Assembly: GCF_005845215.1 (NCBI RefSeq)
Contig: NZ_SPHO01000010.1
Coordinates: 124,001-188,000, forward strand
Length of the DNA stretch: 64,000 bases
Direction of reading: 5' to 3'
Origin: Clostridium sp. 1001271st1 H5
Lineage (GTDB): Bacteria > Bacillota > Clostridia > Lachnospirales > Lachnospiraceae
A program made the translations under genes and the position numbers. A model generated the notes under the pieces. That model was not told where the DNA came from and did not search any database. It saw nothing but the letters and a program-made list of their open reading frames with translations. This document shows, piece by piece, positions 35,050-42,856 of this stretch; within the stretch, counting starts at the first letter, position 1, and every line of letters begins with the position of its first letter.

Positions 35050-36009
35050 CTATTTATTTACCACATTCTGCGGTGCTCCGTCTACAAAATGTTTCAGATT
35101 ATCCACTGCAATGTCCATAAGTCTCTGTCTGGATTCCTTGGGAGCCCAGGCAATGTGGGGGGTAATAATCATATTCCTGGCGCCCAGAAGCGGATTGTCC
35201 TCCCGGATAGGCTCTGTGGAAACCACGTCCACGGCTGCTCCGCTGACTTTTCCGCTGTCCAGCGCTTCCCTCAGGTCTTTTTCCACAATCAGAGGACCTC
35301 TGGAGGTATTGATGATTTTCACTCCGTCCTTCATCTTTGCAATGGAATCCTTGTTGATGATTCCCTCTGTGGACGGGAACAGCGGACAGTGAAGGCTGAT
35401 AACGTCAGACTGGGCCAGAAGCTCATCCAGTGACGCGTATCTGCAGTTGTCTGTTTCCAGTGCTTTATTTGGATATTCGTCATATGCCAGCACCTTCATC
35501 CCCAAAGCCTCTGCAATCTTAGCGGTTCCCTGTCCAATCCGTCCAAAGCCAATGACGCCGAAGGTTTTTCCTGCCAGCTCCACCAGGGGATGTTTCCAGA
35601 AGCACCAGTCGTCATTGTGGGTCCACTCCCCTGCCTTCACACAGTCAGAGTGCTCACCTATGTGGTGGCACATCTCCAGCAGAAGAGCAATGGCGTACTG
35701 CGCCACGGCATCCGTGCCATAGGTGGGGATGTTGGAAACCACCACGCCTGCCGCCTTGGCTGCTGCTGTATCAATCACATTGTAACCAGTGGCCAGTACC
35801 CCGATGAACTTCATGTTGGGGCACTGTCTGATGGTCTCTGCGCTGATTGGGGTCTTATTGGTATAAACCGCCTCTGCATCCCCAATCCGCTCTGCAATCT
35901 TGTCAGCGGGAGTTCTGTCATATACGGTCAGCTCCCCTAATCTTTCAAGTCCCTCCCAGCTCAAATCACCGGGATTTTCTGTATATCCGTCTAAAACTAC
36001 GATTTTCAT
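35050..36009 (-). CDS. D-2-hydroxyacid dehydrogenase, glycerate-dehydrogenase-like
   Basis: The start at 36007-36009 is backed by GGAGG eight bases upstream and yields 319 residues. The opening KIVVLDGYTENPGDLSWEGL is typical of glycerate dehydrogenase/hydroxypyruvate reductase (HprA-type) proteins. The NAD domain has FGVIGFGRIGQGTAKIAEALG, and the catalytic set is present: Arg in NTSRGPLI, Glu in VVSTEPI and His in ITPHIAWAP. The enzyme would interconvert a 2-oxoacid such as hydroxypyruvate with the D-hydroxyacid such as D-glycerate. It is the last gene of the seven-gene sigma-54 operon. A glycerate kinase gene 16 kb to the right would be a logical next step. Confidence 0.88.
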   Translation of the reverse strand: MKIVVLDGYTENPGDLSWEGLERLGELTVYDRTPADKIAERIGDAEAVYTNKTPISAETIRQCPNMKFIGVLATGYNVIDTAAAKAAGVVVSNIPTYGTDAVAQYAIALLLEMCHHIGEHSDCVKAGEWTHNDDWCFWKHPLVELAGKTFGVIGFGRIGQGTAKIAEALGMKVLAYDEYPNKALETDNCRYASLDELLAQSDVISLHCPLFPSTEGIINKDSIAKMKDGVKIINTSRGPLIVEKDLREALDSGKVSGAAVDVVSTEPIREDNPLLGARNMIITPHIAWAPKESRQRLMDIAVDNLKHFVDGAPQNVVNK

Positions 36010-36101
36010 GCTGCATTCCTCCGTTATCTGATTTTTTATTCTGTCCGCGCATCCGGGCCTCCGGGGGCCTGCGCTCCGGCGCAATGATTTTCAGAAGCAC
36101 C

Positions 36102-37004
36102 CTAATCCTCTACCAGCGCCCATGCCCTGTTGATGACTCTCTTGGTGTTAGCCAGTATGATATCTCCGTCCTCAGACCCCCATGGCTTTACCTCCAGGGA
36201 CAATACATACGGGTTTTCCTTATTGAAGAAGCCTTCCTCCTTCAGTACGGTAAAGAAGTCCGCAAGCTGCTCTGTGTCGTTGGCGCTGTCAGGGAAGCCA
36301 AACCTTGGATGCTGGTCGCCGTATGCCTCAAAGCCTTCCTTCACCACGGCATTGCCGATGTGCAGGTGGGTGATATAAGGACGCAGGGTCTGAATCACAA
36401 ACCTGGAAGTCTCGTAGGTAGTTGGGAAATGGGACAAATCCACCAGCAGGCCGAAATTGTTGTGGGTGGTGCGCATGTCCGCTGCAAACCTGGCTGCATA
36501 GGGAGCTGGTCCCATAAGGGCTGCCTTGTCCATGTCAAAGTCAAAAACCTCCAGCTCCACCATCATTCCCTTGGAAGCGGCATGGTCGCACACAGCCCTG
36601 GTTGTCTTAAGAAGCTGGGCATATGCCTGGTCCTTTGTCCCGGGTTCCCATTTTCCTGCCAAGAACGCAATTCCCTTTGCTCCCATGTACTGTGCCTCGT
36701 CTATGGAATCCAGGAGAACCGCCTCCGCCTTTTTTCTGCCTTCCTCATCCAGGTCATTGGGGTTAAGCTTTGGTCCCAGAAGACGGGGCTGTGCGCCGTA
36801 GCACACCTTCATATGTCCCTGGGCCAGCATATCCCTTACCTTGTCCTTTGTCTCCTGGTCCTCAATGTGGGTAATCTCCAGGGCGGTAAAGTATTCGTCG
36901 CAGCAGATGGTCTTAACGGAATCCAGGATTGGATAATTTACCGGCGGATGGGTCATCCACTGTATGGTTCCTACCTGAAAATATTTTTGGATTGGGTCTT
37001 TCAT
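36102..37004 (-). CDS. TIM-barrel sugar-phosphate isomerase/epimerase-like protein (copy 2 of a pair)
   Basis: The ATG at 37002-37004 follows AAGGAGG by nine bases; the protein has 300 residues. It is of the xylose-isomerase-like / AP-endonuclease 2 TIM-barrel superfamily. Likely metal ligands lie in VELEVFDFD (Glu), LLVDLSHFP (Asp, His) and THLHIGNAV (His), and LSLEVKPWG gives a C-terminal Glu. It is clearly paralogous to the gene just upstream (37114-38025): both share VGxI at the start, FGLLVDLSH, the HxGN element, GDxHPRFGFPxS and a VKPW end. The reaction is unknown; epimerases, isomerases and decarboxylases all occur in this superfamily. Confidence 0.75.
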   Translation of the reverse strand: MKDPIQKYFQVGTIQWMTHPPVNYPILDSVKTICCDEYFTALEITHIEDQETKDKVRDMLAQGHMKVCYGAQPRLLGPKLNPNDLDEEGRKKAEAVLLDSIDEAQYMGAKGIAFLAGKWEPGTKDQAYAQLLKTTRAVCDHAASKGMMVELEVFDFDMDKAALMGPAPYAARFAADMRTTHNNFGLLVDLSHFPTTYETSRFVIQTLRPYITHLHIGNAVVKEGFEAYGDQHPRFGFPDSANDTEQLADFFTVLKEEGFFNKENPYVLSLEVKPWGSEDGDIILANTKRVINRAWALVED

Positions 37005-37113
37005 AATTATATACCTCCTTATTTCTGTTTGCAAATCTTGTTTTATACAGCTCCAATTACTTCCTGCTATATATCTCTATATCAAATGCAGGTACTGCCG
37101 CGCCAGGTCCTTG

Positions 37114-38025
37114 TCACACCAGCTCCCAGGCCCGGTTCAGGGTACGTTTTGCATTTGCTATCACCACTTGCGGAGGTTCGTCCTTCCAGGGCTTCACCTC
37201 AAAGCTTACAACAGGCCGGTCCTTCTCATTGAGAAAGCCAATTTCCTTAAGGGTCCTCAGATAATGAGCCAGCTCCTCCACGTCATTTTCACTGTTTGGG
37301 AATCCGAATCTGGGATGATTATCCCCATAAGCCTCGCATGCAGGGCTCTTGATTACCGTGTTCCCCATATGGGCGTGGATGATGTAGTCCTTCACCGGAA
37401 TAATGCTCTCCTCAATGGTCTCATGAATCATGGGAATATGGCTTAAATCCACCAGCAGGCCGAAGTTCCCATACTCCCTGCGGATTTCCCCTGCGTAGCG
37501 GGCAGCCAGAACAGCCGGGCCAATGAGGGCCTTCTTGTCAATGTCGTAGTCAAACACCTCGCAGCAGACGGGCATCTTCCCCTTCTTTTCTGCATGGCTG
37601 CACAGTTCCCTGGTGGACTTTAACAGCTGTTCAAAGGCCTCCTCCTTCCGGTCCTCTTCATAGCGGCCGGACAGGAAGGAAAAGCCTGCGCAGCCCATCT
37701 CATAGGCCTCGTCGATTCCTTCCTTCAAGGTGTCCACGGCCATGGCCCTTCTGGTTTCATCCAGGTCATTGATGTTCAGCCCCGCCGACAATGTCCTGGA
37801 CTGGCCGCCGTAGGCAGATACCATATGGGCCATGGCAATCATCTCCGCTGCCTTTTTCCGGACCTCCCGGTCCTTCATTCTGGCCACTTCCACTGCCTCA
37901 AAATAATCATCCCCGCAAATCTTCTCCAGGCATTCCAGGATAGGCCCCTCTCCCCCTCCCAGCTGCGGGTAGGACACGTGGAGGATGATTCCCACCTTCA
38001 TGAACCTTCGCATGGATTGTTCCAT
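37114..38025 (-). CDS. TIM-barrel sugar-phosphate isomerase/epimerase-like protein (copy 1 of a pair)
   Basis: This 303-residue protein is a paralogue of the one that follows it, with the same blocks in the same order: EVFDYDIDKKALIGPAV, FGLLVDLSHIP, IIHAHMGNTV, YGDNHPRFGFPNSENDV and SFEVKPWK. The conserved Glu, Asp, His and Glu in these blocks would bind the divalent metal of the barrel. AAGGAAGG precedes the ATG. It lies 31 bases after the transketolase B-subunit gene. The two copies could form a heteromer or act on two epimers; sequence cannot tell which. Confidence 0.75.
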   Translation of the reverse strand: MEQSMRRFMKVGIILHVSYPQLGGGEGPILECLEKICGDDYFEAVEVARMKDREVRKKAAEMIAMAHMVSAYGGQSRTLSAGLNINDLDETRRAMAVDTLKEGIDEAYEMGCAGFSFLSGRYEEDRKEEAFEQLLKSTRELCSHAEKKGKMPVCCEVFDYDIDKKALIGPAVLAARYAGEIRREYGNFGLLVDLSHIPMIHETIEESIIPVKDYIIHAHMGNTVIKSPACEAYGDNHPRFGFPNSENDVEELAHYLRTLKEIGFLNEKDRPVVSFEVKPWKDEPPQVVIANAKRTLNRAWELV

Positions 38026-38056
38026 AAGCGCGCCTTCCTTCCTGTTTTCTCTGTCT

Positions 38057-38992
38057 CTACTTGCGCTTCATAACTTCCGCGCATTTATCTGCAATGGATT
38101 CCGGGCCATAGCCGTATTTCACCAAAAGCTGTTCGTAATCCCCTGACTCAGCAAAATCAGTTGCACCAATGCGGGTCATTGGCACAGGAGCATTTTCTGC
38201 CAGGACTTCCGCCACAGCGCTTCCCAGTCCTCCGTAAACGGAGTGTTCCTCCACCGTTACAATGGCGCCCGTTTCCTCAGCGCATGCAACAATCAGGTCC
38301 CTGTCAATGGGTTTGATGGTATGCATATCCACCACCCTTGCCTGGATACCCTTTGCTTCCAGAAGCTCTGCAGCTGCCAGGGCCTTGTGAAGCACGGTTC
38401 CCGTGGTGATGATGGTTACATCCCCGCCTTCCCTGACCGTAATGCCCCTGCCAATCTCAAATTCCATATCCTCAGGATAATACACAGGAGCCGCCGCGCG
38501 GCTCAGCCTTAAATATACAGGGCCCGGATGGTCTGCAGCGGCAAATACCGCCTTTTTTGTCTCCACTGCGTCCGCCACCGTAATCACCGTCATATTGGGA
38601 ATCGCCCTTACAAATGCCAGGTCTGTAATGGCCTGGTGGCTGGCCCCGTCATAGGAGTCGGAAAGCCCGCAGTAGGTGCCGCAGAGCTTCACATTCAGGT
38701 TGTCATAGGCAATCAGGCTCTGTATGGGGTCTGCCCCTCTGGTGGTCAGGAACACTGCAAATGTATTTACATAAGGAATCAATCCCTCCCTGGCAAAACC
38801 GGCTGACATGGATACCATATCCAGCTCGCTGATGCCCACATTAAAGTAACGTTCCGGAAATGCCTTTCCAAAAATGCCGCTCTTTGTGGAGGAAGCCACA
38901 TCCGCCTCCAGGCCCACGATTTTCTTATTCTGTTCTCCCAGCTCCTTAAGCGCTTCGCCGTAAGCGTCGCGGATTGCTATGTTCTCTCCCAT
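38057..38992 (-). CDS. Transketolase, C-terminal subunit
   Basis: The 311-residue protein carries the pyrimidine-binding and C-terminal domains of transketolase: VGLEADVASSTKSG, the catalytic Glu region FNVGISELDMVSMSAGFA (about residues 50-67), VKLCGTYCGLSDSYDGASHQ and a C-terminal VDMHTIKPID. It must pair with the N-terminal subunit encoded just upstream, with which it overlaps by one base (TAATG). Two-gene transketolases are common in clostridia and archaea, and in sugar-specific pathways such as apulose 4-phosphate cleavage. The pair would move two-carbon units between sugar phosphates. Confidence 0.92.
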   Translation of the reverse strand: MGENIAIRDAYGEALKELGEQNKKIVGLEADVASSTKSGIFGKAFPERYFNVGISELDMVSMSAGFAREGLIPYVNTFAVFLTTRGADPIQSLIAYDNLNVKLCGTYCGLSDSYDGASHQAITDLAFVRAIPNMTVITVADAVETKKAVFAAADHPGPVYLRLSRAAAPVYYPEDMEFEIGRGITVREGGDVTIITTGTVLHKALAAAELLEAKGIQARVVDMHTIKPIDRDLIVACAEETGAIVTVEEHSVYGGLGSAVAEVLAENAPVPMTRIGATDFAESGDYEQLLVKYGYGPESIADKCAEVMKRK

Positions 38993-39819
38993 TATCTGGC
39001 ACCTCCTAATTCTGCTTTCGCCTGTGCGTATTCATTGTCATTGATGGCCTTGCCGTGCCAGGTGTTCCTGCCTTCCATAAAGGAAACGCCCTTGCCCTTT
39101 ACAGTGCTGGCCTGAATCAGGACAGGCTGGCCCTTTGTCTTCTTTGCCTCTTCAACAGCCCGGCAGAAATCCTCCACATCATGGCCGTCACATGTTATGA
39201 CTTTCCAGCCAAATGCCCTCCATTTTGCCCCGATATCTCCCATGGGCATGATTTCCTCCAGGGTGCCGTCCAACTGTACCCCGTTGTTGTCCAGTATTCC
39301 AATCAGATGGTCAGCGCCGAACTTGGAGGCGGACATGGCGGCCTCCCATATACAGCCTTCCTCAATCTCTCCGTCGCCCATAACCACATAGGTATAGGAA
39401 TCCAGCCCCTTAATCCTGTCCGCCATGGCCATGCCCAGGCCCGCTGAAAGCCCCAGTCCCAGAGGACCTGTGGACAGCTCCACGCCCGGTGTCTTATGTA
39501 CGCAGGGATGTCCCTGAAGCATGCTGTCCATCTGGCGCAGTGTCTTTAACTCTTCCTTGGGGAAAAAGCCTTTCTCTGCCAGCACCAGGTACAGCATGGG
39601 GGCTGCATGGCCCTTGGACAGAATCAGGTGGTCCCTTCCCTCCATCTCAGGATTACCGGGATTCACATGCATGATTTCAAAATAAAGAGACGTCAGTATC
39701 TCCGTACATGACAGGGAACCGCCGGGATGGCCTGTCTGGATACTGTGAAGCAGGTCAATCAGGTCGTTCCGGAATTTGCTGCATTGTCTCTGTAATTCCT
39801 CTTTTCTCTCATTCGTCAT
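38992..39819 (-). CDS. Transketolase, N-terminal (thiamine diphosphate) subunit
   Basis: This 275-residue protein is the ThDP-binding half. HSIQTGHPGGSLSCTEIL, LILSKGHAAPMLYLVLA, TGPLGLGLSAGLGMA and the ThDP motif GDGEIEEGCIWEAAMSASKFGADHLIGILDNN are all present, with the metal ligands G-D-G and N-N. Together with the next gene it forms a complete transketolase of normal total length (586 residues). GGAGATATAGAG precedes the ATG, and the stop overlaps the next start. It is the third gene of the sigma-54 operon. Confidence 0.92.
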   Translation of the reverse strand: MTNERKEELQRQCSKFRNDLIDLLHSIQTGHPGGSLSCTEILTSLYFEIMHVNPGNPEMEGRDHLILSKGHAAPMLYLVLAEKGFFPKEELKTLRQMDSMLQGHPCVHKTPGVELSTGPLGLGLSAGLGMAMADRIKGLDSYTYVVMGDGEIEEGCIWEAAMSASKFGADHLIGILDNNGVQLDGTLEEIMPMGDIGAKWRAFGWKVITCDGHDVEDFCRAVEEAKKTKGQPVLIQASTVKGKGVSFMEGRNTWHGKAINDNEYAQAKAELGGAR

Positions 39820-39821
39820 CT

Positions 39822-40481
39822 CTATATCTCCTCCAATTTATTCTTGATTTCTTCCATGCACAGCTTTGGACTGGTAAGGACAGGGCAGCCTGTGATGGAA
39901 GCTATCTCGTCCTCCAGATGGGCCATGGATGCCTGGGCAAGGACAATACAGTCATAGCCGCCAAGCTCCCCTGCCTTTTCCTTAAGAATCATGTCGTGCT
40001 TCTTCATGTCCATGGCTTTCATGGCATGGAATGCATCCATACACACGCAGGTGGATATATCTGCTTCCCTTCCCGCCTTATCCGCCTCGCCCTTAATCTT
40101 GGACACGGTTGGGGCCACTGTGCTGTCCGCCGTGGCCATCACCATGATGCGTTTTCCGTAGACAACGCTTCTTCTGGCCATGGCGTCGTCAATGGCAATG
40201 ACAGGAACCCGGATAAAAGGCCGAATCATCTCCACCACAGGGGTCAGCGTGGAGCAGGTGGTGACAATGATATCCGCCCCTGTCAGCTCCTGGGCCTTTA
40301 TGTCACAGAGCAGGCGGTTCCGGTTCTGAATCGTGAACTCCCCAATCTCATTAGGATTATTTGCCAGGAAATCATCCCACAGGTTATGTATCTTCACTTC
40401 GTATCCCAGGTAATTCCTCAGGCTGTCGTCAAAGCCTGCTGCCACGCTCTTTACTGTGTGAATTAATGCTATACTTTTCAT
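39822..40481 (-). CDS. Aspartate/glutamate/hydantoin racemase-family protein
   Basis: The start at 40479-40481 with GGAGG five bases upstream gives 219 residues; the longer open frame overlaps the gene before it without a ribosome site. Two cysteines lie at the positions of the catalytic pair of this superfamily: TTCSTLTP (about residue 74) and STCVCMDAFHA (about 140). The superfamily holds cofactor-free racemases for Asp, Glu and hydantoins, plus arylmalonate decarboxylase and maleate isomerase. In this operon of sugar and hydroxyacid enzymes, an epimerase or decarboxylase acting on a 2-hydroxyacid or malonate-type acid is as likely as amino-acid racemisation. Confidence 0.7.
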   Translation of the reverse strand: MKSIALIHTVKSVAAGFDDSLRNYLGYEVKIHNLWDDFLANNPNEIGEFTIQNRNRLLCDIKAQELTGADIIVTTCSTLTPVVEMIRPFIRVPVIAIDDAMARRSVVYGKRIMVMATADSTVAPTVSKIKGEADKAGREADISTCVCMDAFHAMKAMDMKKHDMILKEKAGELGGYDCIVLAQASMAHLEDEIASITGCPVLTSPKLCMEEIKNKLEEI

Positions 40482-40516
40482 TGTTTCCTCCCATGCTCTT
40501 CCATGTGTTTTCCCTA

Positions 40517-41359
40517 TTAACGGGCCTGGCCGTAGACCCGGTCCGCAATGGGACGCAAATGCCGGATGGCGCCTGCCGCAGCCTCCTCCATGGAAGGAAT
40601 CTGGAAGATTTCCGTACAGAAATTGCCGTCGTATCCGCATTCCTTAAATGTGGTAAGAATTTTCTCAAAATCCAGCCCGCAGTGCCCCGGATACCGTCTG
40701 TTGTTGTCCGCCAGATGTACGTGAATGTTGTAGGGGCTATACCTGCTGATGGCTTCATAGATGTCCTTCTCCTCCAGGTTCAGATGGAAGATATCCATCA
40801 TCAGCCGGAAATTGGGACGGTCCACACGGTCCACCATGGCGGCTCCCTCTGCCAGGGTGTTGATGAAATTGGTCTGCATGATGGTAACTGTCTCCAGTGC
40901 AATTCTCACATTTCTGGGTGCCCCGTAATCAGCCAGTTCCCGGAATGCTTCCACTGCCAGGTTTTCTGTTTCTTCTCTGGAACATTTACTGCAATACTGT
41001 CCTCTCACCCGTCCAATGTTTATGTTTGCTCCCAGAAAGCTTGCAAAATCAATGATTTCCTTGCTCCTGCGGACAGCCTCCCTGCGAATCTCCTCCCTGG
41101 GGTCAGTATAGCTCAATCCCAGCTGTCCGAAGATTTCCCCTGTACATACCAGCACAACGGACAATCCGTTCCTGCCGGCTGTCTCTTTTACTTCCTCCCA
41201 GTCCAGCTCCCCCGGATTCAGGGTCATCAGCTCCACCCCGTCATATCCCAGCCGTCCCAGGTCTCCAAAACTTTTCTCCAGGCTTCCCTGGTACGCTGTC
41301 ACTGAATCAGCAATTGCCACGTCCGGTGTGGCCACCTGATAACATAGTTTCATATCCAA
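40517..41359 (-). CDS. TIM-barrel isomerase-like protein, first gene of the seven-gene operon
   Basis: The 280-residue protein starts MKLCYQVATPDVAI and belongs to the xylose-isomerase-like TIM-barrel family. Candidate metal ligands are Glu in IALETVTI (about 153), Asp and His in LMMDIFHLNL (about 188-191), His in NIHVHLADNN and Glu in FCTEIFQIP. The R-Y-P-G-H-C-G-L-D-F element after HLADN is the kind seen in hydroxypyruvate isomerase (Hyi) and in 2-keto-sugar epimerases. A hydroxypyruvate isomerase-like role would suit the glycerate-dehydrogenase gene in the same operon, but this is inference. It is distinct from the paralogous pair downstream. CCTCC-type ribosome site (GGAGG on the message) precedes the ATG. 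Confidence 0.75.
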   Translation of the reverse strand: MDMKLCYQVATPDVAIADSVTAYQGSLEKSFGDLGRLGYDGVELMTLNPGELDWEEVKETAGRNGLSVVLVCTGEIFGQLGLSYTDPREEIRREAVRRSKEIIDFASFLGANINIGRVRGQYCSKCSREETENLAVEAFRELADYGAPRNVRIALETVTIMQTNFINTLAEGAAMVDRVDRPNFRLMMDIFHLNLEEKDIYEAISRYSPYNIHVHLADNNRRYPGHCGLDFEKILTTFKECGYDGNFCTEIFQIPSMEEAAAGAIRHLRPIADRVYGQAR

Positions 41360-41388
41360 ACCTCCTTCAGTGCTTTTCCTTATTAATA

Positions 41389-41404
41389 AGCAAAAACCGT
41401 GCCA
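41389..41404 (-). promoter_or_regulatory. Sigma-54 promoter of the seven-gene operon
   Basis: The minus strand reads TGGCACGGTTTTTGCT, a full match to TGGCAC-N5-TTGCW with GG at -24 and GC at -12. It lies 30 bases upstream of the start codon at 41359. Confidence 0.9.
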
Positions 41405-41435
41405 ATATCAAAAGACATAAAATCCGTTAAAATCC

Positions 41436-41546
41436 GTTTCATTTGACCCAAATGAATGAAACATTTTAGAACACCTCGCCATATTTGTTTCTTTACGTTC
41501 CATTTTGTTTTTTCGTTTCAATCTCCCCAGACACCTACGTTTCATT
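41436..41546. promoter_or_regulatory. Putative activator binding array (GTTTCATT motif) for the seven-gene operon
   Basis: A perfect inverted repeat GTTTCATT-N11-AATGAAAC spans 41436-41462. Further copies follow upstream: GTTCCATT (41497-41504), GTTTCAAT (41515-41522) and GTTTCATT (41539-41546), two of them in the longer context ACGTTyCATTTTGTT. They lie about 35-150 bases upstream of the sigma-54 promoter, the distance expected for enhancer sites. The rest of the gap 41360-41676 has no gene. Confidence 0.65.
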
Positions 41547-41586
41547 TTGTTGCTCCCACCTGTGTTTCCAGCTTATTTCAGGGTGC

Positions 41587-41643
41587 AAAAAGGGAGAGGA
41601 TACGTCTCCGGTTCTCCCATATGTCCCGTTCCGGTCCTCTCCC
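41587..41643 (-). terminator. Terminator after tctC
   Basis: On the minus strand GGGAGAGGA pairs perfectly with TCCTCTCCC and is followed by TTTTT; the loop contains a CCGG pair. It lies 35 bases past the tctC stop codon and separates this operon from the next sigma-54 unit. Confidence 0.8.
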
Positions 41644-41676
41644 GCATTCCTTGGTTTCCTAATGCTTCATCTGCGA

Positions 41677-42669
41677 TTACTGGATTCCGCTGGCAGCCAT
41701 AAAGTCTTTTTCATAGGTTGTCACGTATTCCGTCGCAGCGGCAGCATCCATGTAGTTGCCAATCAGTTTGTTCTTTTCCAGATAATCATTCTTCCAGGCA
41801 TCGGTCTCAGCCACCTTGCCCAGCTGCTCGCTCCAGTAAGCTACAGCAGCATCGCTCATGGCCGCAGGAGCTGCCACGCCGCGCCATACAGGAACTTCCA
41901 CGTCTTCATAGTCTCCGATTTCGCTCAGTGTAGGGGCGTCTGCCAGATTGCCGGTGTACCGCTCCGTGGACAGGGCCAGTACAGGAATCAGGGAACCGGC
42001 TGTCACATACTCAGAAGCAGCTGCAGGCTTTGAAATAACAAATTCCACATGACCTCCCAGAGCTGCCGTAATGGCGTCGCCGGTGGAATCATAGGTGATA
42101 TAGGACATCACATCCTTGCTGATGCCGATTTCCTCAAGCATGGCATCATAGGTAGCAATATCATCTCCCTTGGACCCGCCGATGACAATCTTTGTACCAT
42201 TTTTAGCTGCCTCAATGGCCTCCTTGAAATCAGCATACTTGGTCTGCTCCCCTTTGAAAATCAGCTGTTTATCCACTGCCATAACAGCCAGGATACGGAA
42301 GTTGGATGAACGGTTCTTTGTATTCTGCACCATGGGCATCAAATCGCCGCTGTTAAATGTGAGAAGGGTATAGTCAGCCTTGCTCCCTTTGGTGGTAGCC
42401 ACTTCGTTCCGGCCGATTTCGCCGCTTCCGTCCGTCTTATTGGTTACAATGATAGGCTGTCCATTAACCAGCTGGTCCTTTGTCATGATATCAGATATCA
42501 TTCTTGTATAGATATCGCTGCCGCCGCCCGGACTGGATGTAACGGTCCAGTTAATGGTTTCCTTTGGTGTAAATGTGCCGTCGCTGCTGACAGCCTTGCT
42601 TGAACACCCTGTTACTGTTGTAATTGCCATAAGAGCCGCCATTGTCATTACAATACTTTTTTTCTTCAT
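41677..42669 (-). CDS. tctC: Tripartite tricarboxylate transporter substrate-binding lipoprotein
   Basis: The ATG at 42667-42669 has GAGGAGG nine bases upstream; the protein has 330 residues. It opens with a lipoprotein signal, KKKSIVMTMAALMAITTVTGC, with a lipobox TVTGC, so it is anchored outside the membrane. The body (INWTVTSSPGGGSDIYTRMI, GGSKGDDIATYDAML, WRGVAAPAAM) is that of TctC/Bug proteins, which bind carboxylates such as citrate, tricarballylate or sugar acids. It works with TctA and TctB encoded upstream. The 190-base gap to tctA contains a 14-bp tandem array. Confidence 0.9.
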   Translation of the reverse strand: MKKKSIVMTMAALMAITTVTGCSSKAVSSDGTFTPKETINWTVTSSPGGGSDIYTRMISDIMTKDQLVNGQPIIVTNKTDGSGEIGRNEVATTKGSKADYTLLTFNSGDLMPMVQNTKNRSSNFRILAVMAVDKQLIFKGEQTKYADFKEAIEAAKNGTKIVIGGSKGDDIATYDAMLEEIGISKDVMSYITYDSTGDAITAALGGHVEFVISKPAAASEYVTAGSLIPVLALSTERYTGNLADAPTLSEIGDYEDVEVPVWRGVAAPAAMSDAAVAYWSEQLGKVAETDAWKNDYLEKNKLIGNYMDAAAATEYVTTYEKDFMAASGIQ

Positions 42670-42735
42670 TAATAAATACCTCCTCAATCCATGTTCATAA
42701 ACAGATGAACAAATTAGCATACCGCCTTCTTTATT

Positions 42736-42832
42736 TTACTGTTATCCAGTTACTGTTATCATATTGCTATTATCATGTTGTTTTTGTCTTGCCGCCCCAC
42801 CATGCTGCCCTTATCATGCCGCCCCCATCATG
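42736..42832. repeat. Degenerate 14-bp tandem array between tctA and tctC
   Basis: Seven units of 13-14 bases follow each other: TTACTGTTATCCAG (42736), TTACTGTTATCATA (42750), TTGCTATTATCATG (42764), TTGTTTTTGTCTTG (42778), CCGCCCCACCATG (42792), CTGCCCTTATCATG (42805) and CCGCCCCCATCATG (42819). The first four are AT-rich and the last three GC-rich, but the ATCATG end is shared. It lies entirely in the non-coding gap. Confidence 0.7.
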
Positions 42833-42856
42833 CCGGCTGTAAAAAATGTTCCTGCC

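Noticed and set aside
35847..37232. Long plus-strand frame of 461 codons across the dehydrogenase and TIM-barrel genes
   Set aside because: It crosses two well-supported minus-strand genes and their intergenic gap, with no domain or start signal.
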